DNA of 64,000 bases. It comes from Beta vulgaris subsp. vulgaris (Eukaryota; Streptophyta; Magnoliopsida; Caryophyllales; Amaranthaceae). A program made the translations under genes and the position numbers. The notes beneath the pieces were generated by a model that saw only the letters and a list, made by a program, of their open reading frames with translations, was not told the origin of the DNA and ran no database searches. The stretch covers positions 47,752,461 to 47,816,460 of the forward strand of contig NC_079209.1 of the NCBI RefSeq assembly GCF_026745355.1, read 5' to 3'. Below, piece by piece: positions 32,737 through 44,025 of the stretch. Positions within the stretch are counted from its first letter, which is position 1; each line of letters starts with the position of its first letter.

Positions 32737-33645
32737 GGGCTTTGCTATTTAACGCCCTAATATATCCTACTAACGTCCTAAATACAATATTTTTATACTG
32801 TATATTTATACCTTCACTAGTTTTTTGACCCGTGCAAAATGCACGGGAAGTATTGTGTTTTATAAATTTAAACACTTATGTGTATTTTGGTTTAGAAGTA
32901 TTTTGTCCTCATGAAGATGTAATTCTCAATTTAAAGTTTAATCTTTACAATATTGTATGGCGAATCGACCTATTATTACTATTGAACATTTAAAAACAAT
33001 AAATTTGCATGAGAGAACATTGTTCTTGTAAGTTATGGATCTTGTGCATTCATAACATTGCAATTAGTCCAGTCTATATATGACTAACTTGACTTGTCAT
33101 ACCACATATGAGGACGTAATTGATTATGCTAAAAAGTTGCTTTTATTAATTTTTTTATATATTAAAATAGTGTCATTGAAATTTATTTGGCAATTAGAAA
33201 ATACCAATATCATTGTTCCGTGCAACTAAGATTAGTACTCTAGTACTAAGAATAACACAACTTCTGGAGTTGTGCTTCGCACTCATTTTAGCAGAAGCTT
33301 ACCAAGTCACATTGAGCATTCGAGATGCCCGTAATAGAATATTTTGTGATACTAATATTTAGTATATGAATATAGACACATTTTTTTTACAGAAAATATA
33401 TTATTATCTTTTTTTTATAAGGAAATATATTATAATCTATATACTACATGTTGTTGCAATATATCTATATATATTAAGCATATGCTTAGAACTTACTTCC
33501 TCTAATAGATTTTTCTTACATTATTAATCTCCTCTTCTGCATATAACATTATGCATATGTTATTATATTAAACATTATACAACATAGTTATATTAAGCAT
33601 ACATTATACAACGTAGTCATACAACATTATTAATCTATATATTAC

Positions 33646-33839
33646 GGGCCTGTTCTCCCCAACTTATTTTCAGTTCAATTCAATTCAGTTCAATTCAGGT
33701 CAGTTCAATTTAGATCAGATCAATTAAGTTTAGTTCAGTTCAGCTTTGGACAATACTTTTACTCTCACATATCACTATTCATTTCAATTCAGTTCAGTTT
33801 AGTTCAGTTCAACTGTTTTATGCCGAAGAGAACATGCTC
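33646..33839. mobile_element. Tourist-like MITE copy 1 (TTCAGTTCAATTCA family)
   Basis: GGGCCTGTTCTC at the left and GAGAACATGCTC at the right are inverted termini flanked by TAC on both sides. The interior matches 35294-35462 closely, including CTTTGGACAATACTTTTACT then CTCACATATCACTATTCATT. A 3-bp duplication suggests the PIF/Harbinger group. Confidence 0.75.
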
Positions 33840-35293
33840 TACATTATGCATATGTTATTAGATTAAACAGAATACAACATAGTTATATTAAGCATATGTT
33901 GAGCGTTTCTTGAGCTTTGACCACATAAAAATTTAGTTAACTCGTATTTATTGATCCTGGTTGTTCTAATAACATCACATAAAAAATGTTTCTTCGAAGT
34001 TTAAGTGAACGAAACTATAATATACCCATGTTTTCTTTCTTTGATAAAATGAATATAATTCAAAATCAGAAAAGACTTAGATGATTGCATTACCACTTGA
34101 AATACAATTGAGTGGGCTTTGAGAGGAGTTAAGATGAAACATGCAACCATGCTTAGAGTAGTTTGAAATCTGACCACATACCTTTTTGATTCATTGATGT
34201 TTGATCCTATTTGTCCTAATAACATCGACATGAAAAATGTTTCATGCATAAAACTTATGAAAGTTTGTAAATGATAAAAATCATTGCAATTGCATAAAAT
34301 ATTTTTACTAATCATTAGATATATCGCTCAAAGGACTTTGCCAACTCGAGAAGATATTTGTACCTAATGATGGAAATGTAGATAACTGATCATAATTGTC
34401 TGTATGTCAAGTACAAAAAAATTAAAGTTAGGTGGGCTATTATATATATCTCTATTATATAAGAGAAGGGGTAAGTTATGGTGCCCCCCTTATTATATAA
34501 GTTGCTACAATTTACTGTTAAAATATTATATAGTAGAGAGATATAAAATATATCACAACAAATAAATCACACTATTATTTTCACAATTTATAAGATATAT
34601 AATGACAAATATTATAATAGTTCGAATCCCCTTTTATTGCCCCCTTTTTTTTATCTATCTCTTTCTAGCTTTCCTTTTCTATGTCTTTCTAGATTTTTTC
34701 CTTCCTCTACGTCTTCAAAATGAAATTGCTTCAATCAGAATAATTATTCGAATCTCCTTTACCCCCTTTTTTGTTTCTCTATCTCTTCTATTGTCGATAG
34801 TGAAACTAAATAAAATATATCATCTAAAAAGAAACAATCATTTTTGAAAAATGTAGCATAAAAAAGGGAGTAGATTAAAAAGCTATTTCATGCTCCTAAA
34901 CTTTTCTTGAATTTAGTTGATTTACTCTATTATAAAATATTTTTGTATGACGTCTCAGCTAAAACTTACATGATCCTCCAAATTCATTGCACTACCACAG
35001 AAGAACATCGTACTTAATATTACCTCAGTTTTTTCAATAGTCACGCTTTTCTTTTTTGGTTTTTTTTAATTGTTACTTTTTCAATATTTCATTATATGAT
35101 AATATATCACACCAACTTTTAAATCAACCCAAAACCTTCCCTCCTACCCTATTTATTTCTCTGCTTCAGTATTTTAACGCTTCCTTTACATTTGAAAAAA
35201 TATATTTTAAGCAAAAATATTAATAAATTATTGTAACACACATTATATGCTAATTTTGAAATTAATTTTCTTTGGCATTTGGCAATAAACTAA

Positions 35294-35462
35294 GGGCCTG
35301 TTCTCTCCACCTTATTTTCAGTTTAGTTCGATTCAGTTCAATTCAACTTTGGACAATACTTTTACTCTCACATATCACTATTCATTTCAGTTCAGTTCAA
35401 TTCAGTTTAGTTCAGTTCAATTCAGATCAGTTGAACTGTTTTAAGCCGAAAAGAACATGCCC
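35294..35462. mobile_element. Tourist-like MITE copy 2
   Basis: GGGCCTGTTCTCTCCACC at the left, GAAAAGAACATGCCC at the right, flanked by TAA on both sides (35291-35293, 35463-35465). It shares its core with the copy at 33646-33839 about 1.6 kb away, both inside the same Helitron. Confidence 0.82.
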
Positions 35463-36746
35463 TAAGTTGTTCACTCCAACACATTAAGCAAAAACGATTT
35501 GCATGTTGCACAAACTTTTCTTTTTTTTCTCTATTTTCTATTGACAACTATACTCACCGCTATACCAAATGAATTTTATTTGTAAGATTTTGACTTCAAG
35601 TTTTGTTTTCATTAGAAAATCCATTCCCCTATTTCACCCCTTTTCTATTTCTCTATCTGTCTAGCTTTTCGTTCTCTATAACTTTCTAGAGTCTTCTTCT
35701 TATACCTTTCTCAAATGAAGGTACCCAAATCAGATACAAACCAAAACATTGACAAAATTGCTATGGGAATTATTTCTTCTTGCCGACATGAAAGAAAATT
35801 GGCAAAATCTCATGAAATTTTTCATCACTCGTCAGTGCCTTATACTGGTATTTTTCCATACTCAAATATAGTTTGTCCCTCAAACAATACTTAGACGGGA
35901 GGTTTTAATAATTTTGAAATAAGAGCATGGGAGCAATAATTTTGATTTTCTGCATATAATGGAGAGTTAAAACTGATATACGTATTGATTTGATTACCTT
36001 AGATTATCGGGTAACTATATCAGATTGACAGATTTTAGGGGGATTCGATTTTTTATTTTAGGAATTGTTTTTATTATGACTGTGCATTTGACTCCTAAAT
36101 TCTGGCCTTCATTCAGATTATGCTTGATTGAACTTCCTTATTTATCTTCAACTCTTAGCAAAGTTGTTGGTCTAATTTAGTAAATGCGGATCTTCTATGA
36201 TTGTAATAGTAAGCCACGCATAAGTGTAGTTTACCAAAGGCATGACACATCATCAATATTAAAATATGAAGTTTATACAAAGGCTTGACACCTCAGCATT
36301 TTTAATATAGTCATGACACCTAAGCAAATCCTTATTGCTTTATAGTATTATATAGATAGATTCTTTATCTCTTCTTTCCTTCCCTCCCCTTTCCCTTCAC
36401 CACACCACACCCACACCGTTGCCAACAACACCGTCGCCACCACCACCGTTTTTTTGCTAATACTGTATCAATGACAGATTTTTTTTTTTAAAAAATTATG
36501 TTAATACTCCCACAATGAGAGAAAATGAGAAAGTTTATGTCAATTCTGGTTATAGCATTTGCGTAAGTTTATCAACTCAATGGGAAAAATTAGCCATCAT
36601 TCAGCCACACAAGCAGCTTACTGAGGCCCCAAGTATAACCGAAAATAAGCACCATCAATGCTAAATCTGAGAATATTTACTGCATTTTCACCCATTTTTC
36701 CCACACCCTTCTCTCTGTTTTCTCAGCGAATTTTTTTAAAAAAAGA

Positions 36747-36990
36747 GGCGTCCACCATGGACGCCCCACCATCGGTGGAGGCGTCCATGGCGGGCGCCTC
36801 ACCTTGTGGTGGAGCGCCTGCCATGGTCGCCTCCACCGATGGTGGGGCGTCCACGGTGGACGCCTCTCCATATTTTTTTAAAAAAAATTTCAAACCCTAA
36901 AGGCGTCCACCATGGACGCCCCACCACCGGTGGAGGCGACCATGGCAGGCGCCTCACCTTGTGGTGGAGCGCCTGCCATGGACGCCTCCT
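36747..36990. repeat. Two copies of a GC-rich palindromic module
   Basis: Two direct copies (about 36743-36870 and 36900-36990) of a module built from perfect or near-perfect palindromes: GGCGTCCACCATGGACGCC, GGCGCTCCACCACAAGGTGAGGCGCC-type arms and CCTCCACCGATGGTGG. Each copy is bounded by T/A runs (TTTTTTTAAAAAAA). Each module could form a strong cruciform or stem-loop RNA. Open frames on both strands are by-products of the palindromy. Confidence 0.8.
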
Positions 36991-37068
36991 TTTTTTTTTT
37001 GAATTTTTTTAGAAAAAATCAAAGAGATTTGAACAGAGGAGATAAGAAGGGAGAAGAGGGGTGGGGTG

Positions 37069-37817
37069 TAGGGATGGGCATGGGTCCAAGACCCTACCTG
37101 GACCCTTTTGGACCCAAACCTAATTTAAGGGTCTGGGTCCAACTTTTTCAGACCCTAAGGGTCTGGGTCCAAGTAAATTTTTTAGGATCCGGGTCTGGGT
37201 CCAAGTAAATTTTTTAGGGTCCAGGTCCAGGTCCGGGTCCGGGTCCGAGTCTTAAAATTTTGGACCTAGACCCAACCCTTAGACCCTAAACATATTTAAT
37301 ATATACATTTTAACTCTTTTTAAAAAAATAAACTGATTTTCTAAAAGACTAATAGCTAAACTAAAACACCAAAACACTCATTCTGAACTCTTATGTAAGT
37401 TATGTTTGTTTTGTTATTTTTAGTTTGTATGTTTGTTTTGTTTTTTTCAGTTTATATGTTTGTGAATTGTATTTGTTTCGTTTTTTTTCAGTTTATAAGT
37501 TTGTGTTTGTTTCTTTTTTTCAATTTATATGTTTGTGTTTGTTTCATTCAAATTCTTGTGTTTGCTTCATGCGATTTTTTGTGTTTGTGTCGTGCGAATT
37601 TCAGTGATTATTGATATTAATAATGCTGAAAATTTGGCCAATTAAAAAATTTAAGCCTGGACCCTCTAGACCCTTCAGACCCTAAGAGTCTGGGTCAGGG
37701 TCCAATTTTTTCAGACCCTTAGGGTCCGGGTCCGGGTCTGGGTCTGCAAAAAAAATTTAGGGTCCTGGTTTAGGGTCCGGCTGGACCCTACCCAGACCCT
37801 ACCCTTGCCCATCCCTA
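37069..37817. mobile_element. hAT MITE, 749 bp, TSD GTGGGGTG
   Basis: The termini TAGGGATGGGCA and TGCCCATCCCTA are inverted repeats (one mismatch near the end). The flanks GTGGGGTG at 37061-37068 and 37818-37825 are a perfect 8-bp duplication. The subterminal regions are dense arrays of GGGTCTGGGTCC / GGACCC words in opposite orientations. The T-rich centre (37400-37610) has TTTGTGTTTG repeats. Confidence 0.9.
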
Positions 37818-38137
37818 GTGGGGTGTGCTAATGTCGCCGGAAAATGTGGCTGCCGCAAATGAGTGTCGCCGGAAAATGTTTCTGCCGGAAATGATGTCGC
37901 CGGAAAATGTTGCTGCCTTGCTAGAGTTCCTTGGTGATGGTGATGAGAGAAAGTGGGAGTAATGGGGTGATGAGAAGAGAGGGGGTGAGGTATGGGAGTG
38001 GGAGGGTGAGAGAAAGTAAAATAGTATAAATACGTATTAAGTATAAATACAGGGTGTTAGTAATAAATAATAGGGCGGTGTTTAGCAAACCAGTTAATAA
38101 GCCGTGGTAATAGTAATAAAATTATATGTAATTTCTA

Positions 38138-38270
38138 TACTAACATATTAAAAGGTGCTCTTCAATAAGGAATTGTGCCACGTGGTGGCGCTATTCCTTA
38201 GAGTTTTGACTTCATGTATCTCACATACAATAAAAAAAATTAGATTATACATGGTATAAGATTTGACCTC
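38138..38270. mobile_element. Element terminus, inverted partner of 55140-55215
   Basis: TCTATACTAACATATTAAAA followed by GGTGCTCTTCAATAAGG and GTGCCACGTGG. Read inward, it resembles the reverse of 55215-55140 (TATACAAATATATTAAAAGG...GTGTCACGTGGCAC) and, further in, a shared 'gacctcatgacctcaaatttgtgc' / 'gcaagctatcgaacacgtgacc' region. Such ends occur in plant Helitron 5' termini and in Mutator-like TIRs. I cannot decide which, and no duplication is visible. Confidence 0.45.
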
Positions 38271-38559
38271 ATGACCTCAAATTTGTGCACTAATGTCTTA
38301 ATCATAAACCAAGTAATATTTGGTAATATAATTTTAATGTAAAATAATAATAAATGAAACATTTAAGTATTCAGGAAACTATCCGGGCTTAAAATTAGTT
38401 TTATAAACAAAGTAAGGTTTCAATAGCTTGCTAATGGAACTCCCTAACCATAAAAAAATGTGTTTTTCTCCTTCTATATCTGTTACTACTCAATACCAAT
38501 TTTAAAGCAGTGATGAAGATTTACAGAAAAATTTAGTTATTAGAGTGATGGAAAACTAA

Positions 38560-38877
38560 GGCTATGTTCAGTTCAGCTTATTTTTGCTTATTTCATATCT
38601 AATCAGATCAGATCAGATCAGAAAAAATAAGTTCAGATCAGATCATTAAAAATCAATATTATTATTAAATATCTTTCATTACATATTAATAAAAATTATA
38701 ATAATTGAATATTAATAAACTAGACGAATTAAACAAGACCCCACATGATTATATTTTTTCTTATATATTGAGAAAAATCTAAAAGATAAGATCTTGTAAT
38801 CAAATCAGATCAGATCAGAAAAAATATCAGATCAGATAAGTTCAGATCAGAAAATTTCAGGTGAACTAAACATAGCC
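38560..38877. mobile_element. PIF/Harbinger-like MITE, 318 bp, TSD TAA
   Basis: GGCTATGTTCAGTTCAGCTT at the left and the right end in reverse (GGCTATGTTTAGTTCACCTG) are inverted termini, flanked by TAA at 38557-38559 and 38878-38880. GATCAGATCAGATCAGA repeats lie near both ends. Confidence 0.82.
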
Positions 38878-39213
38878 TAAGAGACGGGTTTATTTTTCTA
38901 TAATATGAATGTGTCATATTATCAATTGATACTTTGATAGTATAACTTGTACACATAAAACAATTGATATTATAGCATGTCACATACTCACATAGAATTA
39001 TAAAATGCGTAGTTATTTTAAAATTTTTGACAACTTGGACTATCTAAATTTCTGGATGATATCACTGATAACCACTTCAGGTGAGGGAGAATGTGGAAGG
39101 TGGCCAATGGCTATGCCTATACTCATTCTTCATTTATTTTACAGGATGATGCAACAGTGTAGGTAAACGAGCTCAGAAATTCAACTAGACTATGACTTGT
39201 TGAATGTATATTA

Positions 39214-39465
39214 CTTTTTCCGTTTTTTCTAATTGTTATATTTTGTTATTTTCGGATATTTTATTTTATCTGATATATTTGTTAAATATTTTTATTTTTA
39301 GTATGGGGTATTCAGATATCATTTATCTTTGTATTTTTATTTTCGTCTTCATCACACAAAAAAACTATTACTTTATGCTTTATTGTTCTACTTTACAATG
39401 GTCTTCACATGTTTTTTTATTTTAGGTGCTAAAGTAAATGTAACAACTAAAAAAAGACAAGGAAA
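39214..39465. mobile_element. Diverged Stowaway-like MITE, 252 bp
   Basis: The left end CTTTTTCCGTTTTTTCTAAT and the right end in reverse (TTTCCTTGTCTTTTTTTAGT) are imperfect inverted repeats with TA on both sides (39212-39213, 39466-39467). Confidence 0.65.
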
Positions 39466-39827
39466 TACTCTTTATTAGGCTGATTGCATTATAGTAACAT
39501 AGTGAGAAAGGGATTGCTAAACCTTAAAAAAAAAGTGGGGGAAAAAGAGAGATTGAGAATATTTGACCATAGAAGATTACTGCAGCCACGTATGAGAGAT
39601 GAAAATTCCGTTGGTAGTTGGCAGGGGCCAAGCTGCTACAAAACAAACACGTTTTGTCGCTTTTTGAAAAAGGCAAGGGAATGCACACAAGTCGGTGTTT
39701 TTTCTGATATGGAGCAGAGTTTTGGACGAACACTCCTAACCGCCCAAAACTAGAACAAAATAGAAAAAAACACCTTAGTTTTTTTTTTATCCGGACGATA
39801 TTTCGAGTGAGTTATAATAAATAAATA
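39466..39827. other. Spacer between MITEs
   Basis: An 89-codon open frame (39484-39753 plus; contains LKKKVGEKERLRIFDHRRLL) has no domain I recognise and is overlapped by a 69-codon frame on the other strand. I leave it uncalled. Confidence 0.35.
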
Positions 39828-41440
39828 CTTTTTCTGACTCTAAATAAGGGTGCGTTCTGCTCAACTTAAAAAATTAAGTTTCAGGTCCAATAAGTTCAAA
39901 TAAGTTCAGATAAGTTGCAATAAGGTCTAATAAGGGTAATAAGTTCCAATAAGGTCTAATAAGCTTCAATAAGTTCTAATCAGGGGCAATACCAATCAGG
40001 TGCAATAAGTTCCAATCAGGTCTAATAAGGTCCAATAAGTTCCAATCATGTGCAATAAGTTCCAATCAAGTCCAAATAGTCAATGTTTAATAAACATTCA
40101 TATTATTGTCCATTATTTTGTTATTCATAATTTCATATTACTATTAGCTGATTATGTTATTATTAGAATTTTAATTAAAGTACCACAATGATTTTATAGT
40201 ATTATACTTGTATTAGTGTATTATTTTATTATTTATTTGTATTATGTCTATTATTTTATTATTCATAGTACTATTAGCTGATTATGTTATTATTAGAATT
40301 TTTATTAAAGTACCACAATGTATAGTATTATACTTGTATTATTGTCTATTATTTGATTATTCATATTGCTATTAAATAAATTTTATTATTTATTTGTATT
40401 ATTGTCTATTATAGAATTTTTAATTAAAGTACCACAATGTATAGAATTTTAACTTGTTAGCAATAAATGTTAATTAATTTTTGATTTTCTACTAGTGTTG
40501 TATAAAATCAAAACAAGACTATTAGATATATTAGTGGTGAAAGTTATGTATAGGCAAATATATAAATAGTAAATTTTTTTGTTAAATTAATTATCATAAG
40601 AGATAATTAATAATCATTATTTTTTAAAGGATGAATTATAATAATTATTACTCCATAAAAAATTTTGAGGGGTAGTATTTATGTTAGTGGTAATATTTAT
40701 GTTATTCATGGTCAATGTTTTTGTCTAATAAGGTCAAATAAGTTTCAATCAGGTCCAATAAGGTCTAATAAGTTTCAATCAGGTCCAATAAAGTCTAATA
40801 AGTTTCAATCAGGGCCAATAAGGTCTAATAAGTTTTAATAAGGTCAATAAGTTCCAATAAGGTCCAATAAGTTTCAATTAGGACCAATAAGGTCTAATAA
40901 GTTTCAATAAGGTCAATAAGTTCCAATAAGGTCCAATAAGTTCCAATCAGGTTCAATCAGGTCCAATAAGTTGAAGCAGGTCCAATCAGGTTCAATAAGT
41001 TCCAATAAGTTCAATTCAGGTTCAATAAGTTCAGTTCAGATAAGGTCCAATAAGTTCAGGGCCAAAAAGTTGAATAGAACGCACTTAAAGTTATTGGAAC
41101 TTATTGCCCTTATTAGACCTTATTGCAACTTATCTGAACTTATCTGAACTTATTATTGGACCTGAAACTTAATTTTTTAAGTTGAACAGAACGCACCCTA
41201 AGTGTAACATTTGTATAGTGTTTACTATTCACAGTTTAAACTTTAATTAGCTTTGGTGATTTATATTTTAGGAAAAAACATAGTCATGTGGCATCTTGTT
41301 AGAGTCATCTGAATGTGAATTTTTTAATATCAACTTTTTATAATTTTTACTTATTGATAATTGAAGATATTAATGGTTAAAATAATGCATTGACAAACGT
41401 GAAAACAAGAAGTGTTGCACTTATTTAGAAACAGAGAAAA
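39828..41440. mobile_element. Stowaway-like MITE interrupted by a Harbinger-type element
   Basis: The left part CTTTTTCTGACTCTAAATAA (39828-39847) and the right part from 41199 (TAAGTGTAACATTTGTATAG) to 41440 (the reverse of the end reads TTTTCTCTGTTTCTAAATAA) rejoin into one MITE with TA flanks (39826-39827, 41441-41442) once 39848-41198 and one copy of the TAA duplication are ignored. Confidence 0.7.
39848..41198. mobile_element. PIF/Harbinger-type foldback element, 1,351 bp, TSD TAA
   Basis: The left GGGTGCGTTCTGCTCAACTT continues AAAAAATTAAGTTTCAGGTC. The right end in reverse is the same apart from one base over the first 40, and similarity runs for about 100 bp. Flanked by TAA (39845-39847, 41199-41201). 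Inside are long runs of the word (AATAAGTTYCAATCAGGTCC) at 39890-40080 and 40730-41060, and a further inner copy of the end (AGTTGAATAGAACGCACTTA, 41068). AT-rich tandem units (GATTATGTTATTATTAGAAT and AGTACCACAATG) fill 40085-40450. No transposase. Confidence 0.85.
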
Positions 41441-41768
41441 TATGTTATTATTTTTAAATTTTATAATTTAATTTGCAAATTTTCTTGTTTTTTTGTCCAT
41501 TAATAAATTGAAAGATTTACTCACGACATGATGAGGAAAAAAATTAAAAGGTTTGAGTTTGAAAACAATACCTTAAAAGAAAGTGTGGTAAGAGAATATG
41601 ACACCAATGTTCTCTTGTAAGTTACATAATAAGAGTGTTAAAGATATATATACTTGTTTAAGTCTTTTTAGTTAAATATAATTATCACAAGAGTTCGTCA
41701 TATTTTATTTGAAACATTAAACAATAAAGTCATAGTGTATTGATGGTTAAGCTCTTACTTTTCATTTC

Positions 41769-43351
41769 TGTTGTATAATATGAGCACTATAAGAGGGGGG
41801 GGGGTGAATTATAGTGAGAGAATAAGCACTACTTTTTGCGGAATTAAAAGTAAACTTGGGAACAAGCAATGGGAACACGAGAGATTTTACGAGGAAAAAC
41901 TTCCTAGGCCTAGTAGGAAGAAACAACCTCGACCACAAGAGATTTTAAACAACTTTCCACTATAATAGGCCAAAACAACTCTGATTACAACCTATTACTT
42001 TTCTCTCGATTCTCAACTTAAGTCACTCAAACTCAAGTTCCCAACGACAGTTCCCAACAACTGACGTTTTCTCTCAAACTTCACTCGAAGTTCCTTTCTC
42101 TTTCTCTTTCTCTTTCTCTTGCTTCACTCAAAGCTTTCTCACACTTACAAGAGTTCACTCAAACCCTTTTTCCCGAAAATACACTTTGTAAAACAATGGA
42201 AGAGTAATAAAAACTCGATTAATGTAAGTATGAATTCTCTTAAGGAAAGGCACTGACACTTTAGATAACTTAAGACAAATTAACTAAGTCAGACACAATT
42301 TTTCTCAAGTGAATTAGGCGCCTATTTATAGATTTAAGACAAGACATGATTTCCACTAACTTAGACCATTATCACATGTTCTCCATGATTTCTAATTAAT
42401 TAATTAAATTAAATTATTTATTCTAAGTCATGTGCATCATCCACTAACCATTATCTTCACTTCATAGAAGCAGTAACAAATAACGTGGTTTTGCAAACTT
42501 GGAGAATAATTAATCTATTTTAATTTAATTAAATTCTTGGAGGATAATTAACTTATGCCACTAAATCCACTAACTCCATAAACTGAAGCAGTAAATCACT
42601 TTAGGCGTGTAAGCTAGAATTTAGGAAATAAATAAATAAAAATTTTAGCTATTTTTAGGAAAAAATCTTTTTCAAAATCTTTTAAAAAACCGGAAACAAA
42701 TTTTTTATTTCGAAAAATCCGAAACTATTAAAAACCGGAAATAATATATTTTTCGAAAACTAAATCTTTTAAATAAAATATAAAAGATAAAATATATATT
42801 TTAAAAAGATAAGATTTGAAAATCAGATATTTTAAAATCAGAAAATCTATTTAAAATCTTTTCCTAACAAACTTAAACTAACTTCCTAAAATTATGGATC
42901 TTAGTCAAATTATCCCTAAAAACTCTAACAACTATATTGGGCACACAAATACTTAGGCGCACAATATTAGTTCACTTAGAAGTTCCTAAATTAGTTTTAA
43001 AGTCTTGTTCCCTAATTATTAAGTCTTGTTCCTAAGCCTTGTTCCTATAGTGCCAGGTCTGTTCCTTTCATGGGAACAGAACCAAGTTCCTTTGAGAATT
43101 CACCACGAACTTAATAAAGCTATTACTCAACCTTAACAAGAAGATTAATAAATACCCTAATGTATTCTAATCTTCATTCCATGCTTGATTCTTCATTTCT
43201 CGAACATCTTTACTTCGATCTTGATTAATTCTCCGCTTTAATCTTCAATCAAGTATTCTCTTAGCTCGAGCATGAATTACCTTGCAATAACATAAATAAA
43301 ATATACTATGTCTTTTGTGGTTAGGTCATCTTCAAAACTCAAGGGTCAACA
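41769..43351 (-). repeat. 3' LTR of the Copia element (1,583 bp)
   Basis: TGTTG...CAACA ends. Compared with the 5' LTR, it has a longer G run (41804-41813), one or two more CTTTCT units near 42100 and scattered 1-2-bp indels. It contains repeated (G)TTCCY words (GGGAACA/TGTTCCC). Confidence 0.95.
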
Positions 43352-43358
43352 ATTTCCC
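43334..43358 (-). other. Polypurine tract next to the 3' LTR
   Basis: On the minus strand, CTTCAAAAAGGGGGAAAT directly precedes the LTR start TGTTGACCC, at about 43352-43369 on the plus strand. It primes plus-strand DNA synthesis. Its place confirms that the element reads on the minus strand. Confidence 0.85.
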
Positions 43359-43369
43359 CCTTTTTGAAG

Positions 43370-44025
43370 ATGACAACAAAAGGCATATACTAAAAATAAT
43401 ATATAAGTCATATAAAAATAATTTTAACAAAGTATGTAACCAAGTTAAATTAACTATTATAGACTCGTTATTTTATTTTGTAAAGTCGAAATATGAGAAC
43501 ATAATTCATGACAAAAAAAATTTACTCTGATTTGCCTTATCTTTCCCCCTTTGGCATCTTCAAAAACATAGTCCACGATTTCAAAAGATGAATATATTCA
43601 CTAAACACATCACACACCAAACTTGTAAGAAATAAGTTGGTTAGTATAAGCAAATAAAGCATTCAACTCTCAAAAACCGCAATCCAAGAATATTAGCCAT
43701 TCATTTAGACGCACACATGCAAAAAGATCAAACTTAGAATTAAGCAAACCAAGAAGTTCCATTGTAGCATGATTAAAGGAGAAGGATAGAAAAGACAAAT
43801 ATTAAACAAAGTTCATGTTCCCACACAAAATAAAACAAGCTAAATGAAAAGTTTATGTTTAGGAGAGGGAGGTTGTTCTACTTCTTCCACCACATCATGA
43901 AGCTTTGCCATCACTTCTTGATGATTTTCGGCCATGTATCATTTCCCTTGAGCACAATTTCTTCCAACTTCAACAATCTTGAGTTCATAGCTTGAATGAG
44001 GAAGAAAGTTCACCAAGCCGAGCCA
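43370..44025. other. Retroelement 3' untranslated interval
   Basis: Between the stop of the extra ORF and the PPT. Degenerate coding-like words are seen on the minus strand (about 43860-44020), but there is no open frame of length. Confidence 0.5.

Larger units (their letters stand above)
32817..36360 (-). mobile_element. Non-autonomous Helitron, 3.54 kb
   Basis: On the minus strand it starts A|TCTATCTATATAATACTATA (36360), followed by AAAGCAATAAGGATTTGCTT and AGGTGTCATGAC, a typical plant Helitron 5' end. It ends with an exact 8-bp hairpin CCCGTGCA-TTT-TGCACGGG, spacer TCAAAAAA and CTAG|T at 32817. No Rep or helicase inside. It carries two Tourist-like MITEs and, at 34449 on the plus strand, a further Helitron-like 5' end (A|TCTCTATTATATAAGAGAAG) without a found 3' end, and repeats of the 5'-terminal motif around 36220-36330. 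Confidence 0.85.
32737..38093. mobile_element. 5.36-kb composite TIR element (Mutator- or hAT-like)
   Basis: The left end GGGCTTTGCTATTTAACGCC continues CTAATATATCCTACTAACGT. The right end read in reverse is CTGGTTTGCTAAACACCGCC, then CTATTATTTATTACTAACAC: about 60 bp of clear inverted similarity. It is flanked by TTAATAAG (32729-32736) and TTAATAAG (38094-38101), an exact 8-bp duplication (9 with one mismatch). The core is only about 1 kb; the rest is later insertions: a 3.5-kb Helitron, two Tourist-like MITEs and a hAT MITE. The core near the right end carries GC-rich palindromic modules (36747-36990) and TGTCGCCGGAAAATG repeats (about 37831-37920). No transposase. A related right terminus is at about 56330-56375. 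Confidence 0.75.

Noticed and set aside
36658..37012. Plus and minus frames rich in Pro, Ala, Ser and His-Gly-Arg
   Set aside because: Direct by-products of the palindromic GC-rich modules; identical words occur on both strands.
39890..41060. A CRISPR-like array
   Set aside because: The short words repeat at irregular distances without unique spacers, and lie in a foldback transposon of a plant genome.
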